64,000 nucleotides of DNA. It comes from Myroides profundi (GTDB lineage: Bacteria > Bacteroidota > Bacteroidia > Flavobacteriales > Flavobacteriaceae). Below the pieces are notes generated by a model. That model ran no database searches, was not told where the DNA came from, and worked only from the letters and a program-made list of their open reading frames with translations. Where the stretch lies: contig NZ_CP010817.1 of assembly GCF_000833025.1 (NCBI RefSeq), positions 2,232,001-2,296,000 of the forward strand. Reading direction: 5' to 3'. The translations under genes were made by a program, and so were the position numbers. Shown here piece after piece: positions 33,183 through 41,886 of this stretch (positions are counted from its first letter, which is position 1; every line of letters begins with the position of its first letter).

Positions 33183-33814
33183 TTCTCCAGCATGGGTACG
33201 AACTTAAAGTCTCCATGTTCGTATTTTTCAAACTGTTTTTCGTTGATACGGATCAACTCTGTCATGATTTGCTTTTCCTCACCAATAGGGATGATCAGTC
33301 TACCTCCTACTTTTATTTGTCCTAATAAAGCTTGCGGGATAAAAGGAGCACCTGCTGTAACAATAATAGAATCAAAAGGAGCATAATTAGGTAATCCCTT
33401 ATACCCATCACCAAAAGTAGTAAGCTTAGGTCTGATTCCTAACTTTGGCAATAAAGCTGAAGTCTTTTTATACAATTCGTTTTGTCTCTCGATACTGTAC
33501 ACTCTAGCTCCCATAGCGACTAGTACAGCAGTCTGATACCCACTACCCGTACCGATTTCTAAGATTTTATCTTCTTTTTTGACTTGAAGTAGCTGAGATT
33601 GAAAAGCTACAGTATAAGGTTGCGAAATAGTCTGGCCTGCTCCGATAGGAAAAGCCTTATCTTGGTATGCAAAATCCTCGAAACTTGAATCTAAGAATAA
33701 ATGACGTGGTACCCTCTTGATAGCATCTAAAACATTGGTATCAACAATCCCTTTTTGCTTAAGTACTTCAACCAACTGGTTTCTAAGACCTTGATGTTTT
33801 GCAGAATCTTTCAC
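33173..33814 (-). CDS. pcm: Protein-L-isoaspartate O-methyltransferase (GTG start)
   Basis: 213 aa from a GTG at 33814; this yields (M)KDSAKHQGLRNQL, the standard flavobacterial N-terminus, while the further upstream frame has no ATG. Repairs L-isoaspartyl residues in aged proteins using SAM. Motifs: QTISQPYTVAFQ near residue 62, SAM motif KILEIGTGSGYQTAVL near 85, DSIIVTAGAPFIPQALL near 153. The final residues KN and stop come from the adjacent repeat block. Single gene divergent to the oxidoreductase gene. Confidence 0.93.
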   Translation of the reverse strand: MKDSAKHQGLRNQLVEVLKQKGIVDTNVLDAIKRVPRHLFLDSSFEDFAYQDKAFPIGAGQTISQPYTVAFQSQLLQVKKEDKILEIGTGSGYQTAVLVAMGARVYSIERQNELYKKTSALLPKLGIRPKLTTFGDGYKGLPNYAPFDSIIVTAGAPFIPQALLGQIKVGGRLIIPIGEEKQIMTELIRINEKQFEKYEHGDFKFVPMLENKN

Positions 33815-33964
33815 TATTAAATTATTATTTCCCACAAAATAACTAATATTTTCTAACAAAAGCAATCCGTATAAGCCCTGAGAATATAATTGAACAAAAC
33901 TTTAAGCAGGTTTATTGAAAGTTTAGATAAATAAATTATATTTTTGTTTTCAAAATATAGTTTT

Positions 33965-34933
33965 ATGCTTAAAGTTGGAGTATTGGGAGCAGGCCACCTA
34001 GGTAAAATTCACCTACGCTTACTTAACCAATCTGAAAAATATGAACTAGTAGGATTTTACGATCCTTTTAAAGAGAATGCTGAAAAAGTAGCAGCAGAAT
34101 TTGGCTATAGAAAATTTGACACTATAGAGGAATTAATTCAGGCAGTAGATGTAGTAGATATCGTTACTCCTACCCTTTCTCACTTTGACTGTGCTAAACA
34201 AGCTATTGAAGCTGGTAAGCATGTATTCTTAGAAAAACCGATTACGACGACTATTGAAGAAGCTGAAGCCATTATCGCATTAGCTGCTAAGTATAATGTA
34301 CTAGGACAGGTAGGTCACGTAGAGCGTTTTAACCCAGCGTTTATCGCAGTACGTCCAAAGATAGAAAAACCTATGTTCATCGAGACTCACCGTCTAGCTG
34401 AGTTTAATCCTAGAGGAACTGATGTACCTGTAGTATTAGACTTGATGATCCACGATCTAGATGCTATCTTAAGTGTGGTTAAATCTCCTGTGAAGCATGT
34501 AAGTGCTAGTGGCGTAGCTGTACTAAGCGAATCTCCAGATATTTCTAACGCTCGTGTAGAATTTGAAAACGGATGTGTAGCTAATATCACTGCTAGCCGT
34601 ATCTCAATGAAGAATATGCGTAAATCGCGCTTCTTCCAACGCGATGCTTATATCTCTGTGGATTACTTAGAAAAGACATGTGAAGTAGTAAAGATGAAAG
34701 AAGCTCCTGAAGTACCAGGTGACTTTGACCTAATCCTTCAAAATGCTGAAGGGGTTAAAAAACAAATTTATTACGACAATCCTGAAGTATTAGCGAATAA
34801 TGCTATCTTAGACGAGTTAGAGACATTCCATGACGCGATAGTGAATAAAACTACACCTATCGTGACATTAGATGATGGTACTAAAGCACTGCGCTTAGCT
34901 TACCAAATCATCGAGGCAATGGAGAAAAAATAA
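33965..34933 (+). CDS. Gfo/Idh/MocA-family NAD(P)-dependent oxidoreductase
   Basis: 322 aa from the ATG at 33965 (MLKVGVLGAGHLGKIH); the frame upstream has only a TTG inside the promoter. Rossmann domain residues 1-120 with the EKP signature (HVFLEKPITTT near 90), followed by the alpha/beta substrate domain with DLMIHDLDAIL near 160. Substrate is probably a sugar or cyclitol, not determinable. A consensus -7 element TATTTTTG lies at 33939-33946. 30 bases upstream of the hydroxybutyryl-CoA dehydrogenase gene, so likely an operon. Confidence 0.9.
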   Translation: MLKVGVLGAGHLGKIHLRLLNQSEKYELVGFYDPFKENAEKVAAEFGYRKFDTIEELIQAVDVVDIVTPTLSHFDCAKQAIEAGKHVFLEKPITTTIEEAEAIIALAAKYNVLGQVGHVERFNPAFIAVRPKIEKPMFIETHRLAEFNPRGTDVPVVLDLMIHDLDAILSVVKSPVKHVSASGVAVLSESPDISNARVEFENGCVANITASRISMKNMRKSRFFQRDAYISVDYLEKTCEVVKMKEAPEVPGDFDLILQNAEGVKKQIYYDNPEVLANNAILDELETFHDAIVNKTTPIVTLDDGTKALRLAYQIIEAMEKK

Positions 34934-34963
34934 ATTAACATCAAAAAATATAAATTAACCATT

Positions 34964-35851
34964 ATGAAAAAAATTGCTGTTATCGGAGCTGGAACAATGG
35001 GAAATGGTATTGCACATACATTTGCTCAAAAAGGTTTTACAGTTCTTTTAATTGATATATCAGAAGCTGCTATCGAAAGAGGAATGACTACGATCATTAA
35101 GAATTTAGATCGTATGATCGCGAAAGGTAGCATCACTGAAGCGGATAAAAAAGCAACTATCGAAAACATCATTACTTACACTGACATTAAAGATGGTGTA
35201 GCTAATGCTGACCTAGTGGTAGAAGCTGCTACTGAGAATGTAGAGTTAAAACTAAATATCTTTAGACAACTGAGTGAAGTATGTGATGAGAATGTAATCT
35301 TAGCATCGAATACTTCTTCTATCTCAATTACTAAAATCGCTTCTGTGGTGAAAAACCCTGAGCGCGTAATCGGTATGCACTTTATGAACCCTGTGCCTAT
35401 CATGAAGTTAGTAGAAATCATCAGAGGATACAACACAAGTGATGAAGTGACTAAAGCAATCATGGATATGTCTAAAACATTAGATAAAGTTCCTACAGAG
35501 GTAAATGACTACCCTGGATTCGTAGCGAACCGTATCTTAATGCCAATGATCAATGAAGCTATCGAAACATTATACAACGGTGTAGCTGGTGTAGAAGAAA
35601 TCGATACTGTGATGAAGTTAGGTATGGCTCATCCTATGGGACCATTACAACTAGCTGACTTTATCGGATTAGATGTATGTCTTTCTATCCTTAACGTAAT
35701 GTATGACGGATTTAAAAACCCTAAATATGCTCCATGTCCACTATTAGTAAATATGGTAATGGCTGGTAAATTAGGAGTTAAATCTGGAGAAGGATTCTAC
35801 GACTATAGCGAAAGCAAAAAAGCTGAGAAAGTAGCGAAAATGTTCGCTTAA
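34964..35851 (+). CDS. 3-hydroxybutyryl-CoA dehydrogenase
   Basis: 295-aa NAD-dependent 3-hydroxyacyl-CoA dehydrogenase. Motifs: GAGTMGNGIAHTFAQKG near residue 7, the catalytic region EAATENVELK near 87, NTSSISITKIA near 118 and MHFMNPVPIMKLVEII near 140 with the catalytic His. The C-terminal dimerisation domain is complete (LGMAHPMGPLQLADFIGLD). Works in fatty-acid or butanoate metabolism. Ends at a strong terminator. Confidence 0.94.
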   Translation: MKKIAVIGAGTMGNGIAHTFAQKGFTVLLIDISEAAIERGMTTIIKNLDRMIAKGSITEADKKATIENIITYTDIKDGVANADLVVEAATENVELKLNIFRQLSEVCDENVILASNTSSISITKIASVVKNPERVIGMHFMNPVPIMKLVEIIRGYNTSDEVTKAIMDMSKTLDKVPTEVNDYPGFVANRILMPMINEAIETLYNGVAGVEEIDTVMKLGMAHPMGPLQLADFIGLDVCLSILNVMYDGFKNPKYAPCPLLVNMVMAGKLGVKSGEGFYDYSESKKAEKVAKMFA

Positions 35852-35887
35852 CCCTCCAGTGTTATTGTAAACTAGTAAATACTAATA

Positions 35888-35919
35888 AAAGACAACCAAA
35901 CTAAACTTTGGTTGTCTTT
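35888..35919 (+). terminator. Terminator overlapping the next promoter
   Basis: AAAGACAACCAAA / TTTGGTTGTCTTT hairpin after the dehydrogenase gene. The -7 element of the next gene (TATTTTTG, 35922-35929) follows three bases later. Confidence 0.85.
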
Positions 35920-35943
35920 GATATTTTTGAAACCATACTTATA

Positions 35944-37161
35944 ATGGCTAAAATAATTCCTTTTAAAGGCTTGCGCCCTACCCGAGATAAAGTAAGCTTA
36001 GTAAGCTGTAGATCATTCGAAGACTACAATGCTGTTGAGATTGCTTATCTTTTAGACTACAACCCCTTCTCTTTTTTGCACGTATTAAATCCTGCTTATG
36101 TAAACCCCTCAAAAGTAACGTATGATAAACGTTATAAGATGGTCGCAGCGAAGTTAAACGACTTTAAGAAAGAAGGTATTCTGATTACAGAAGATAAACC
36201 GATTTATTATCTGTATCAGATCAGCACAAAAAGTTGGAGTTTTACAGGGATAGTGGCAGGAACTTCTATAGATGACTACCAAAGTAATGTGATCAAAAAA
36301 CATGAAGACACCTTAGAGTTTCGCGTAAGACTATTTAAGGAATACTTATATCACAGTAAGTTCAATACTGAACCTGTACTGATGATGTATCCTGATCAGG
36401 AGGATATAGAAAAATGGATTATCACAAAGAAGCATGAGAAACCCCTATATGACTTTAGTACTGTAACTAGAGAAAGACATACGATCTGGAAGATAGATGA
36501 GGATACCGATATCGAATGGTTAACAGAACAATTTGCAGATATTAAAGAACTGTATATCGCAGATGGACATCACCGTTTCGCTTCTGCAGAACTGTTACAA
36601 GCAGAACATTCTAACGGAACTCCTGCTCATAACAATACAGTGATGACGTATTTAATCGCTGAAAACAATATTAAAATCTATGAGTTTAATCGTATTATAC
36701 ACGATTTAAACAACCATAGCAAAGGAGAATTCTTAAACCTTCTAAAAGAGAAGTTTCACGTTGTCAATAAAGAACAACAGCTTTGGAAACCTACTAAGAA
36801 GATGGAATTCGGAATGTACTTAGACGGTGACTTCTATGCCTTAACGCTAAAAGACATCAAACAAACAGACTGCATCTTACAACAGTTAGATGCGCAAATA
36901 CTATACGATGAAGTACTACATCCTATACTAGGATTAGATGACTTGAGAAACGATGCTCGTATAGACTATGTTCCTGGTAATGAGTCTATCGTTACGATCA
37001 AAGAACTAGTAGATGATGGCGAATACGAAGTAGGATTTATGCTTTATCCTACAAATGTAAGTGAGATCAAACAAGTGGCAGATAACGACCTTATCATGCC
37101 TCCAAAAAGCACATATATAGAGCCTAAGTTTATGAATGGTCTCTTTATATACGAAATTTAA
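35944..37161 (+). CDS. DUF1015 family protein
   Basis: 405 aa from the ATG at 35944 (MAKIIPFKGLRPTRDKVSL); an in-frame TTG upstream falls in the terminator and is rejected. Members of DUF1015 are about 400 aa with the conserved LYIADGHHRFASAELL segment, here near residue 203, which looks like a metal- or nucleotide-binding site. In some genomes they accompany serine/phosphoglycerate metabolism; molecular function is unsettled. It starts a plus-strand run of tightly packed genes that continues to about 41.8 kb. Confidence 0.88.
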   Translation: MAKIIPFKGLRPTRDKVSLVSCRSFEDYNAVEIAYLLDYNPFSFLHVLNPAYVNPSKVTYDKRYKMVAAKLNDFKKEGILITEDKPIYYLYQISTKSWSFTGIVAGTSIDDYQSNVIKKHEDTLEFRVRLFKEYLYHSKFNTEPVLMMYPDQEDIEKWIITKKHEKPLYDFSTVTRERHTIWKIDEDTDIEWLTEQFADIKELYIADGHHRFASAELLQAEHSNGTPAHNNTVMTYLIAENNIKIYEFNRIIHDLNNHSKGEFLNLLKEKFHVVNKEQQLWKPTKKMEFGMYLDGDFYALTLKDIKQTDCILQQLDAQILYDEVLHPILGLDDLRNDARIDYVPGNESIVTIKELVDDGEYEVGFMLYPTNVSEIKQVADNDLIMPPKSTYIEPKFMNGLFIYEI

Positions 37162-37175
37162 AAAAGATAAAAATT

Positions 37176-37847
37176 ATGTCTATTACAGAGAATTTAAAAC
37201 ACGTTAAGAACACATTACCTGCTCATGTTACCCTTGTTGCTGTTTCTAAAACGAAACCAAATGAGGATATTGTAGAAGCTTATGAGGCAGGACAACGTGT
37301 ATTCGGTGAGAATAAGATTCAGGAAATGACTGATAAATATGAAGCTCTTCCTAAAGATATTAAGTGGCACATGATCGGACATGTACAACGCAATAAAGTG
37401 AAGTATATGGCTCCCTTTGTCTCTCTGATTCACGGAGTGGATAGCTTTAGACTCTTAGAAGAGATAAATAAACAAGCGAAACGAAATAATCGCGTTATAG
37501 AATGTTTATTACAGATGTTCATCGCAGAAGAAGATACAAAGTTCGGCTTAGATGAGGCAGAATTACTAGAAATTCTTTCAAGTGAGGAATTTGCTGGACT
37601 TAAGAATATTAAAGTAGTTGGACTAATGGGTATGGCTACTTTTACCGATAATCAAACGCAAGTAAAGAAAGAATTTACACAACTAAGTAATATATTTGCA
37701 ATGTGTAAAGAGAGATACGGCACGAAGGATAACCTTGACCTAAACATTGTCTCTATGGGGATGAGTAACGATTATCCACTAGCGATAGAATGTGGAAGTA
37801 CGATGGTTAGAATAGGTAGTAATATCTTCGGTAGTCGTAATTATTAA
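37176..37847 (+). CDS. YggS/PROSC family PLP homeostasis protein
   Basis: 223-aa single-domain PLP-binding TIM-barrel protein. The PLP lysine is in LVAVSKTKP near residue 26; other marks are FGENKIQEM near 44, WHMIGHVQRNKVK near 65 and SMGMSNDYPLAIECGSTMVR near the C-terminus. Buffers free pyridoxal phosphate in the cytoplasm. Starts 14 bases after the DUF1015 gene, co-transcribed. Confidence 0.93.
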   Translation: MSITENLKHVKNTLPAHVTLVAVSKTKPNEDIVEAYEAGQRVFGENKIQEMTDKYEALPKDIKWHMIGHVQRNKVKYMAPFVSLIHGVDSFRLLEEINKQAKRNNRVIECLLQMFIAEEDTKFGLDEAELLEILSSEEFAGLKNIKVVGLMGMATFTDNQTQVKKEFTQLSNIFAMCKERYGTKDNLDLNIVSMGMSNDYPLAIECGSTMVRIGSNIFGSRNY

Positions 37848-37864
37848 TTTATTAAAAGGACAAG

Positions 37865-39214
37865 TTGTACGCAGTTTTAGATATAGAAACAACTGGTGGG
37901 CAGTTTAATGAAGAAGGAATCACCGAAATTGCTATATATAGATTTGATGGTAATCAGATCGTAGATCAGTTTATTAGTTTAGTTAATCCAGAGATGGAAA
38001 TACAACCTTTCGTAGTGAAACTTACGGGAATCAATAATGCTATGCTACGGCTAGCTCCGAAGTTCTACGAAATAGCTAAGCGCATCATAGAAATAACGGA
38101 CAACTGCGTCATCGTAGCTCATAATGCTGAATTTGATTATCGAGTACTGCGCAACGAGTTTAAACGACTAGGTTATGAATACAGTCGCAATACACTGTGT
38201 ACAGTAGAACTATCACAGAAGTTACTGCCTGATATGCCTTCTTATAGCTTAGGTAAACTAGTGCGATCACTTGGTATTCCCATCGCAGATAGACATCGCG
38301 CTAATGGAGATGCTATGGCTACAGAAAAGCTATTCGAATTACTTCTATCAAAAGATAAAGAGAAGACTATCTTAACCTCTATGATTAAGTCGGATATCAA
38401 AACGGGGATTAGTCCTAAGTTTTTGGATATCGTAGACACTTTGCCTTCTACTGTAGGTATTTATTATATCCTGGACAAAGAAGGTAATATTATCTTCATC
38501 GGTAAGAGCAAGAATATTAGAAAGAAAGTCTTACAGCACTTTACGAGTAATTCGCCTATATTCAAAAAAATACAACAAGAAACCTATACTGTCACTTTCG
38601 AAAAAACAGGTACTGAACTCATCGCGCTTCTAAAAGAGGCTGAAGAGATCAATACCAATAAACCAAAGTACAATAAGGTCAGTAAGAAAAGTGTATTCCC
38701 CTACTCTATTTATTTAAAAACTAATCTAGAGGGGTACTTATATCTATCTATCGAAAAGACAGATGGTAGAAAGAGAAATCTAATGGCGTTTACATCGCCT
38801 AACGAAGCTAGAAAATTCTTACATAAGATATTCCAACGTCAACAGGAGTTACCTTATGTAGAGTTTATATATGAGAAAAAATCAACTAAAATAACAGCTG
38901 ATAACTTCTTTATCAACTTTACCTCGACAAGAGAAGAGTTCAATGCTAATATACTTGAACTATTTAAACCTTATGATATAGATAAAGACCATGTTCTAAT
39001 CTTAGACAAAGGCCGTAAAGTAGATGAGAAGAGTGCTGTCGCTTTAGAAAAAGGGAAGCTAAACGGATATTGCTTCTATAACTTAAACCACCAAATCAAC
39101 GCCCCAGAACGAATAGCAGCCAATTTAACGCCAATTTTGTTTAATAGAAACAACAGAAATATTATTCTTAATTATCTAAATAAGAAGATCGGTTACAAAT
39201 TAATTCACTACTAA
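37865..39214 (+). CDS. Exonuclease/GIY-YIG nuclease fusion (PolC epsilon-UvrC-like)
   Basis: 449 aa starting at a TTG preceded by AAAGGA, one of few Shine-Dalgarno-like sites in the window; the N-terminus MYAVLDIETTGG fixes the start. Residues 1-165 are a DEDDh exonuclease (LDIETTGG; VAHNAEFD near 92; HRANGDAMAT near 143). Residues about 195-275 form a GIY-YIG domain (STVGIYYIL, IIFIGKSKNIRKK). The Arg normally following KNL in UvrC-like domains appears as Lys, so nuclease activity of that domain is uncertain. The rest is unassigned. Related proteins are called DNA polymerase III epsilon-like or Cho-like and are linked to repair. Confidence 0.88.
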   Translation: MYAVLDIETTGGQFNEEGITEIAIYRFDGNQIVDQFISLVNPEMEIQPFVVKLTGINNAMLRLAPKFYEIAKRIIEITDNCVIVAHNAEFDYRVLRNEFKRLGYEYSRNTLCTVELSQKLLPDMPSYSLGKLVRSLGIPIADRHRANGDAMATEKLFELLLSKDKEKTILTSMIKSDIKTGISPKFLDIVDTLPSTVGIYYILDKEGNIIFIGKSKNIRKKVLQHFTSNSPIFKKIQQETYTVTFEKTGTELIALLKEAEEINTNKPKYNKVSKKSVFPYSIYLKTNLEGYLYLSIEKTDGRKRNLMAFTSPNEARKFLHKIFQRQQELPYVEFIYEKKSTKITADNFFINFTSTREEFNANILELFKPYDIDKDHVLILDKGRKVDEKSAVALEKGKLNGYCFYNLNHQINAPERIAANLTPILFNRNNRNIILNYLNKKIGYKLIHY

Positions 39215-39225
39215 AAACAGTTTTT

Positions 39226-40077
39226 GTGAGACGCAGATTAAAAAACAAATGGGATATCCTACAGCAGAAGATTTACATCATTATTTATGGTTCAAATACT
39301 TTTGCAGGTAAATTATTTGATATTGCACTACTAGCAGTTATTCTGATGAGTGTACTTCTAGTTATGCTTGAATCGATAGAGAGCTATGATATGAAGCACC
39401 ACACAGGTCTAGTAGTCTGTGAGTGGATTATCACTGTGTTTTTTACCATAGAGTATATCCTTAGGATTCTTTGTAATAAAAAACCGCTTAAGTACATCTT
39501 TAGTTTTTATGGAATAGTAGATCTTATCTCTATCCTACCGATGTATTTATCGTTCTTTATTCCTGGTTCTAGAGCGCTTACTGTTGTAAGAGCACTGCGT
39601 TTACTACGTTTATTTGGTATCTTAAACCTTGTTCCATACATTGGACAACAGTCACACTTAAAGCTAGCTCTTAAGTCTAGTAGAACGAAAATTATTGTAT
39701 TCGTATACTTTGTACTTGTGATGTCAATCTTATTAGGTGCGCTAATGTATGTGATCGAGAGTAAAGAAAGTGGCTTTACGAGTATACCTAGAAGTATCTA
39801 TTGGTGTATCGTAACGCTTACTACTGTGGGATATGGAGATATCGCTCCACAGACACCACTAGGTCAAATGATAGCATCTTTTATCATGATTATGGGTTAC
39901 GGTATTATCGCCGTTCCTACAGGTATCGTGACAGCAGAGTTCTCTAATATTAAACGCAACAGATTAGATGCGAAGAGAAGAAGAAACTGCTCTACATGTA
40001 CTACTACAATCTATGATGATGATGCAAATTACTGCTATAATTGCGGTCAAAAATTAGGAGATGTCTACGAAAAATAA
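39226..40077 (+). CDS. Voltage-gated-type K+ channel with C-terminal zinc ribbon
   Basis: 283 aa with a GTG start at 39226; no ATG occurs near the N-terminus. Six transmembrane helices, S4 with spaced arginines (RALTVVRALRLLRLFG near residue 105), pore helix and filter TLTTVGYGD near 192. The C-terminus has a CxxC...CxxC zinc ribbon (CSTCTT and CYNCGQK near 258-278) in place of a usual regulatory domain. Potassium selectivity follows from TVGYGD. Overlaps the miaA start by 17 bases, so co-translated. Confidence 0.92.
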   Translation: MRRRLKNKWDILQQKIYIIIYGSNTFAGKLFDIALLAVILMSVLLVMLESIESYDMKHHTGLVVCEWIITVFFTIEYILRILCNKKPLKYIFSFYGIVDLISILPMYLSFFIPGSRALTVVRALRLLRLFGILNLVPYIGQQSHLKLALKSSRTKIIVFVYFVLVMSILLGALMYVIESKESGFTSIPRSIYWCIVTLTTVGYGDIAPQTPLGQMIASFIMIMGYGIIAVPTGIVTAEFSNIKRNRLDAKRRRNCSTCTTTIYDDDANYCYNCGQKLGDVYEK

Positions 40078-40981
40078 CAATTATCTTATTGTTGTCATTG
40101 GGCCTACAGCGATTGGAAAAACAGCTTTAGGAATCAAACTTGCACAACATTTTAATACCAATATAATATCATGTGATAGTCGCCAATTCTATAAGGAAAT
40201 GGCGATAGGAACAGCTGTACCTTCTAAGGAAGAACTAGCTGCTGCTCCACATCACTTTATTCAGAATATCAGCATTCACGATACTTACTCTGTAGGAGAT
40301 TTCGAAAGAGAAGCATTGGCTAAACTAGATGAGCTCTTTACAGATAATCCTGTACAGGTTATGGTAGGTGGATCAGGACTCTTTGTCAATGCAATCCTAA
40401 ATGGGCTTGATGATTTCCCAGATGTAGACCCAAGTATCAGAAAACAATTAAATCAAGACTTAGCAGAAAAAGGCCTTCCTTATTTGCAAAATATGCTAAA
40501 GGAATTGGATCCTATTCACTATGAAAAAGTAGCGATAGACAATCCTCAGCGAGTAACTCGAGCATTAGAGATCTGTATCGGTACTGGTAAACCCTACTCT
40601 AGTTTCTTAAATATAAAACAACACGCTCGCAACTTCACTCCTATCGTGATAGGTCTAGAAGCTGATAGAGAGAAGATGTATGAGCGCATTAATAAACGTG
40701 TGGATATCATGCTAGATAATGGCCTTCTAAAGGAAGCTCAAGATTTATATCCGTATCGCGATAACAATGCGTTACAAACCGTTGGCTATCGAGAATTATT
40801 TGCGTACTTTGACAACGAATTCGCATTAGAGTTCGCTATCGAGGAAATCAAAAAGAATACACGCCGCTTTGCTAAACGTCAGATTACTTGGTTTAAACGT
40901 ACTCCTGATGTTATGTGGTTTGACTACCTTACTGCACCAGAACAAATCTTAAAAGCTGTAGAAGATAAAATACAGTTTTAA
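40061..40981 (+). CDS. miaA: tRNA dimethylallyltransferase MiaA
   Basis: Adds dimethylallyl to A37 of tRNAs reading codons that begin with U. 306 aa with P-loop GPTAIGKTALG near residue 14, ISCDSRQFYKEM near 37, the VMVGGSGLFVNA segment near 100 and FAKRQITWFKR near 270. The first 17 bases overlap the channel gene. Complete and typical in length. Confidence 0.96.
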   Translation: MSTKNNNYLIVVIGPTAIGKTALGIKLAQHFNTNIISCDSRQFYKEMAIGTAVPSKEELAAAPHHFIQNISIHDTYSVGDFEREALAKLDELFTDNPVQVMVGGSGLFVNAILNGLDDFPDVDPSIRKQLNQDLAEKGLPYLQNMLKELDPIHYEKVAIDNPQRVTRALEICIGTGKPYSSFLNIKQHARNFTPIVIGLEADREKMYERINKRVDIMLDNGLLKEAQDLYPYRDNNALQTVGYRELFAYFDNEFALEFAIEEIKKNTRRFAKRQITWFKRTPDVMWFDYLTAPEQILKAVEDKIQF

Positions 40982-40982
40982 G

Positions 40983-41040
40983 GGAACTGAAAACAGGGAA
41001 CAACGATTTCACAAATTCACAGTTTCACAAAAAAACAACA
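40983..41040. repeat. GGGAAC...GATTTCACA...GTTTCAC repeat
   Basis: Simple-sequence block after miaA (GGGAACTG, ACAGGGAAC, then AACGATTTCACAAATTCACA and GTTTCACAAAAAAACAA). The same words in the same order precede hlyD at 60400-60500. Confidence 0.6.
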
Positions 41041-41060
41041 GCACAAAAAACAAAAAAACC

Positions 41061-41795
41061 ATGCCTATATCACCCAACTTTACATCTATATTTACACAGA
41101 GCTTCGATGTTGATTACTTTGACTGCGATATCAATGCTCAGTTAAAAACAGTAGATTTATGTAAGATGATACAGATGGCTTCTTCTAATCATGCAGTCTT
41201 AGGAGGGATAAGCTTTTGGGATCTGCAAGAAGCAAACCAATCATGGGTAGTCTATAAATTTAGAGTAGAAATAGACAGAATGCCTAAGTGGCAAGACCGA
41301 ATTGATATCACTACTTGGATAGAGACATTAGATGGTATTCGTTCTGTGCGTAACTTTGAGGTACACTGTAACGGAGAGCTTGTCGCAAGTGCTAGCTCGA
41401 TGTGGGTGATTATGAATACGGTAAGACGTCGTCCTGAGATGATGGCTATCCCTCACGACCACTTTACTAAACACAAGGACAAAAAAAGTATCCAAAGTGA
41501 GTTCACTACTTTTCAGAAGAAACCTGAGACAACGCATTTAATCACAGATAAGGTAAGATACTCTGATCTAGACATGGTTAATCATGTAACTAATATCAAA
41601 TACTTAGAATGGGTGATTAATGCCTTAAAAGTATCCGAAAACACTTCTAAAGACATTTCTGTAGTTGACATGCACTTTAATAAAGAACTTCGTTTTAATC
41701 AAGAGTATACCATAGAACAATGTGTTGCTAATAACAACCACTTTGTGATTAAATCTAATGAAGGAGACCTCAACTTCCAATGTGTAATAGAATAG
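41061..41795 (+). CDS. Acyl-ACP thioesterase, FatA/FatB-like
   Basis: 244-aa double hot-dog protein: first domain residues 1-135 (FDVDYFDCDINAQLKTVDLC, WDLQEANQSWVVYKFRVE), second domain 150-244 (VRYSDLDMVNHVTNIKYLEW with the catalytic Asn/His region). Releases fatty acids from acyl-carrier protein. Bacteroidota carry such FAT-like enzymes. Last gene of the plus-strand run, with a convergent terminator after it. Confidence 0.88.
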   Translation: MPISPNFTSIFTQSFDVDYFDCDINAQLKTVDLCKMIQMASSNHAVLGGISFWDLQEANQSWVVYKFRVEIDRMPKWQDRIDITTWIETLDGIRSVRNFEVHCNGELVASASSMWVIMNTVRRRPEMMAIPHDHFTKHKDKKSIQSEFTTFQKKPETTHLITDKVRYSDLDMVNHVTNIKYLEWVINALKVSENTSKDISVVDMHFNKELRFNQEYTIEQCVANNNHFVIKSNEGDLNFQCVIE

Positions 41796-41828
41796 TTAGA
41801 AGGGAACAGACTTATTATCATAAATAAC

Positions 41829-41868
41829 AAAGGCTAATACATCTCGATGTATTAGCCTTTGTTTTATT
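41829..41868. terminator. Bidirectional terminator
   Basis: AAAGGCTAATACATC / GATGTATTAGCCTTT, a 15-bp perfect stem between convergent genes. Confidence 0.88.
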
Positions 41869-41886
41869 ATTTAATTCTTAATAATA

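Noticed and set aside
33098..33325. 75-codon plus-strand frame
   Set aside because: It runs antisense through the end of pcm and a repeat block, with no coding features of its own.
33815..33865. TTG start for Pcm
   Set aside because: Family members begin at the KDSAKHQ segment, matched by the GTG at 33814.
35908..35943. TTG start for the DUF1015 protein
   Set aside because: The TTG is in the terminator stem of the preceding gene and upstream of the -7 element.
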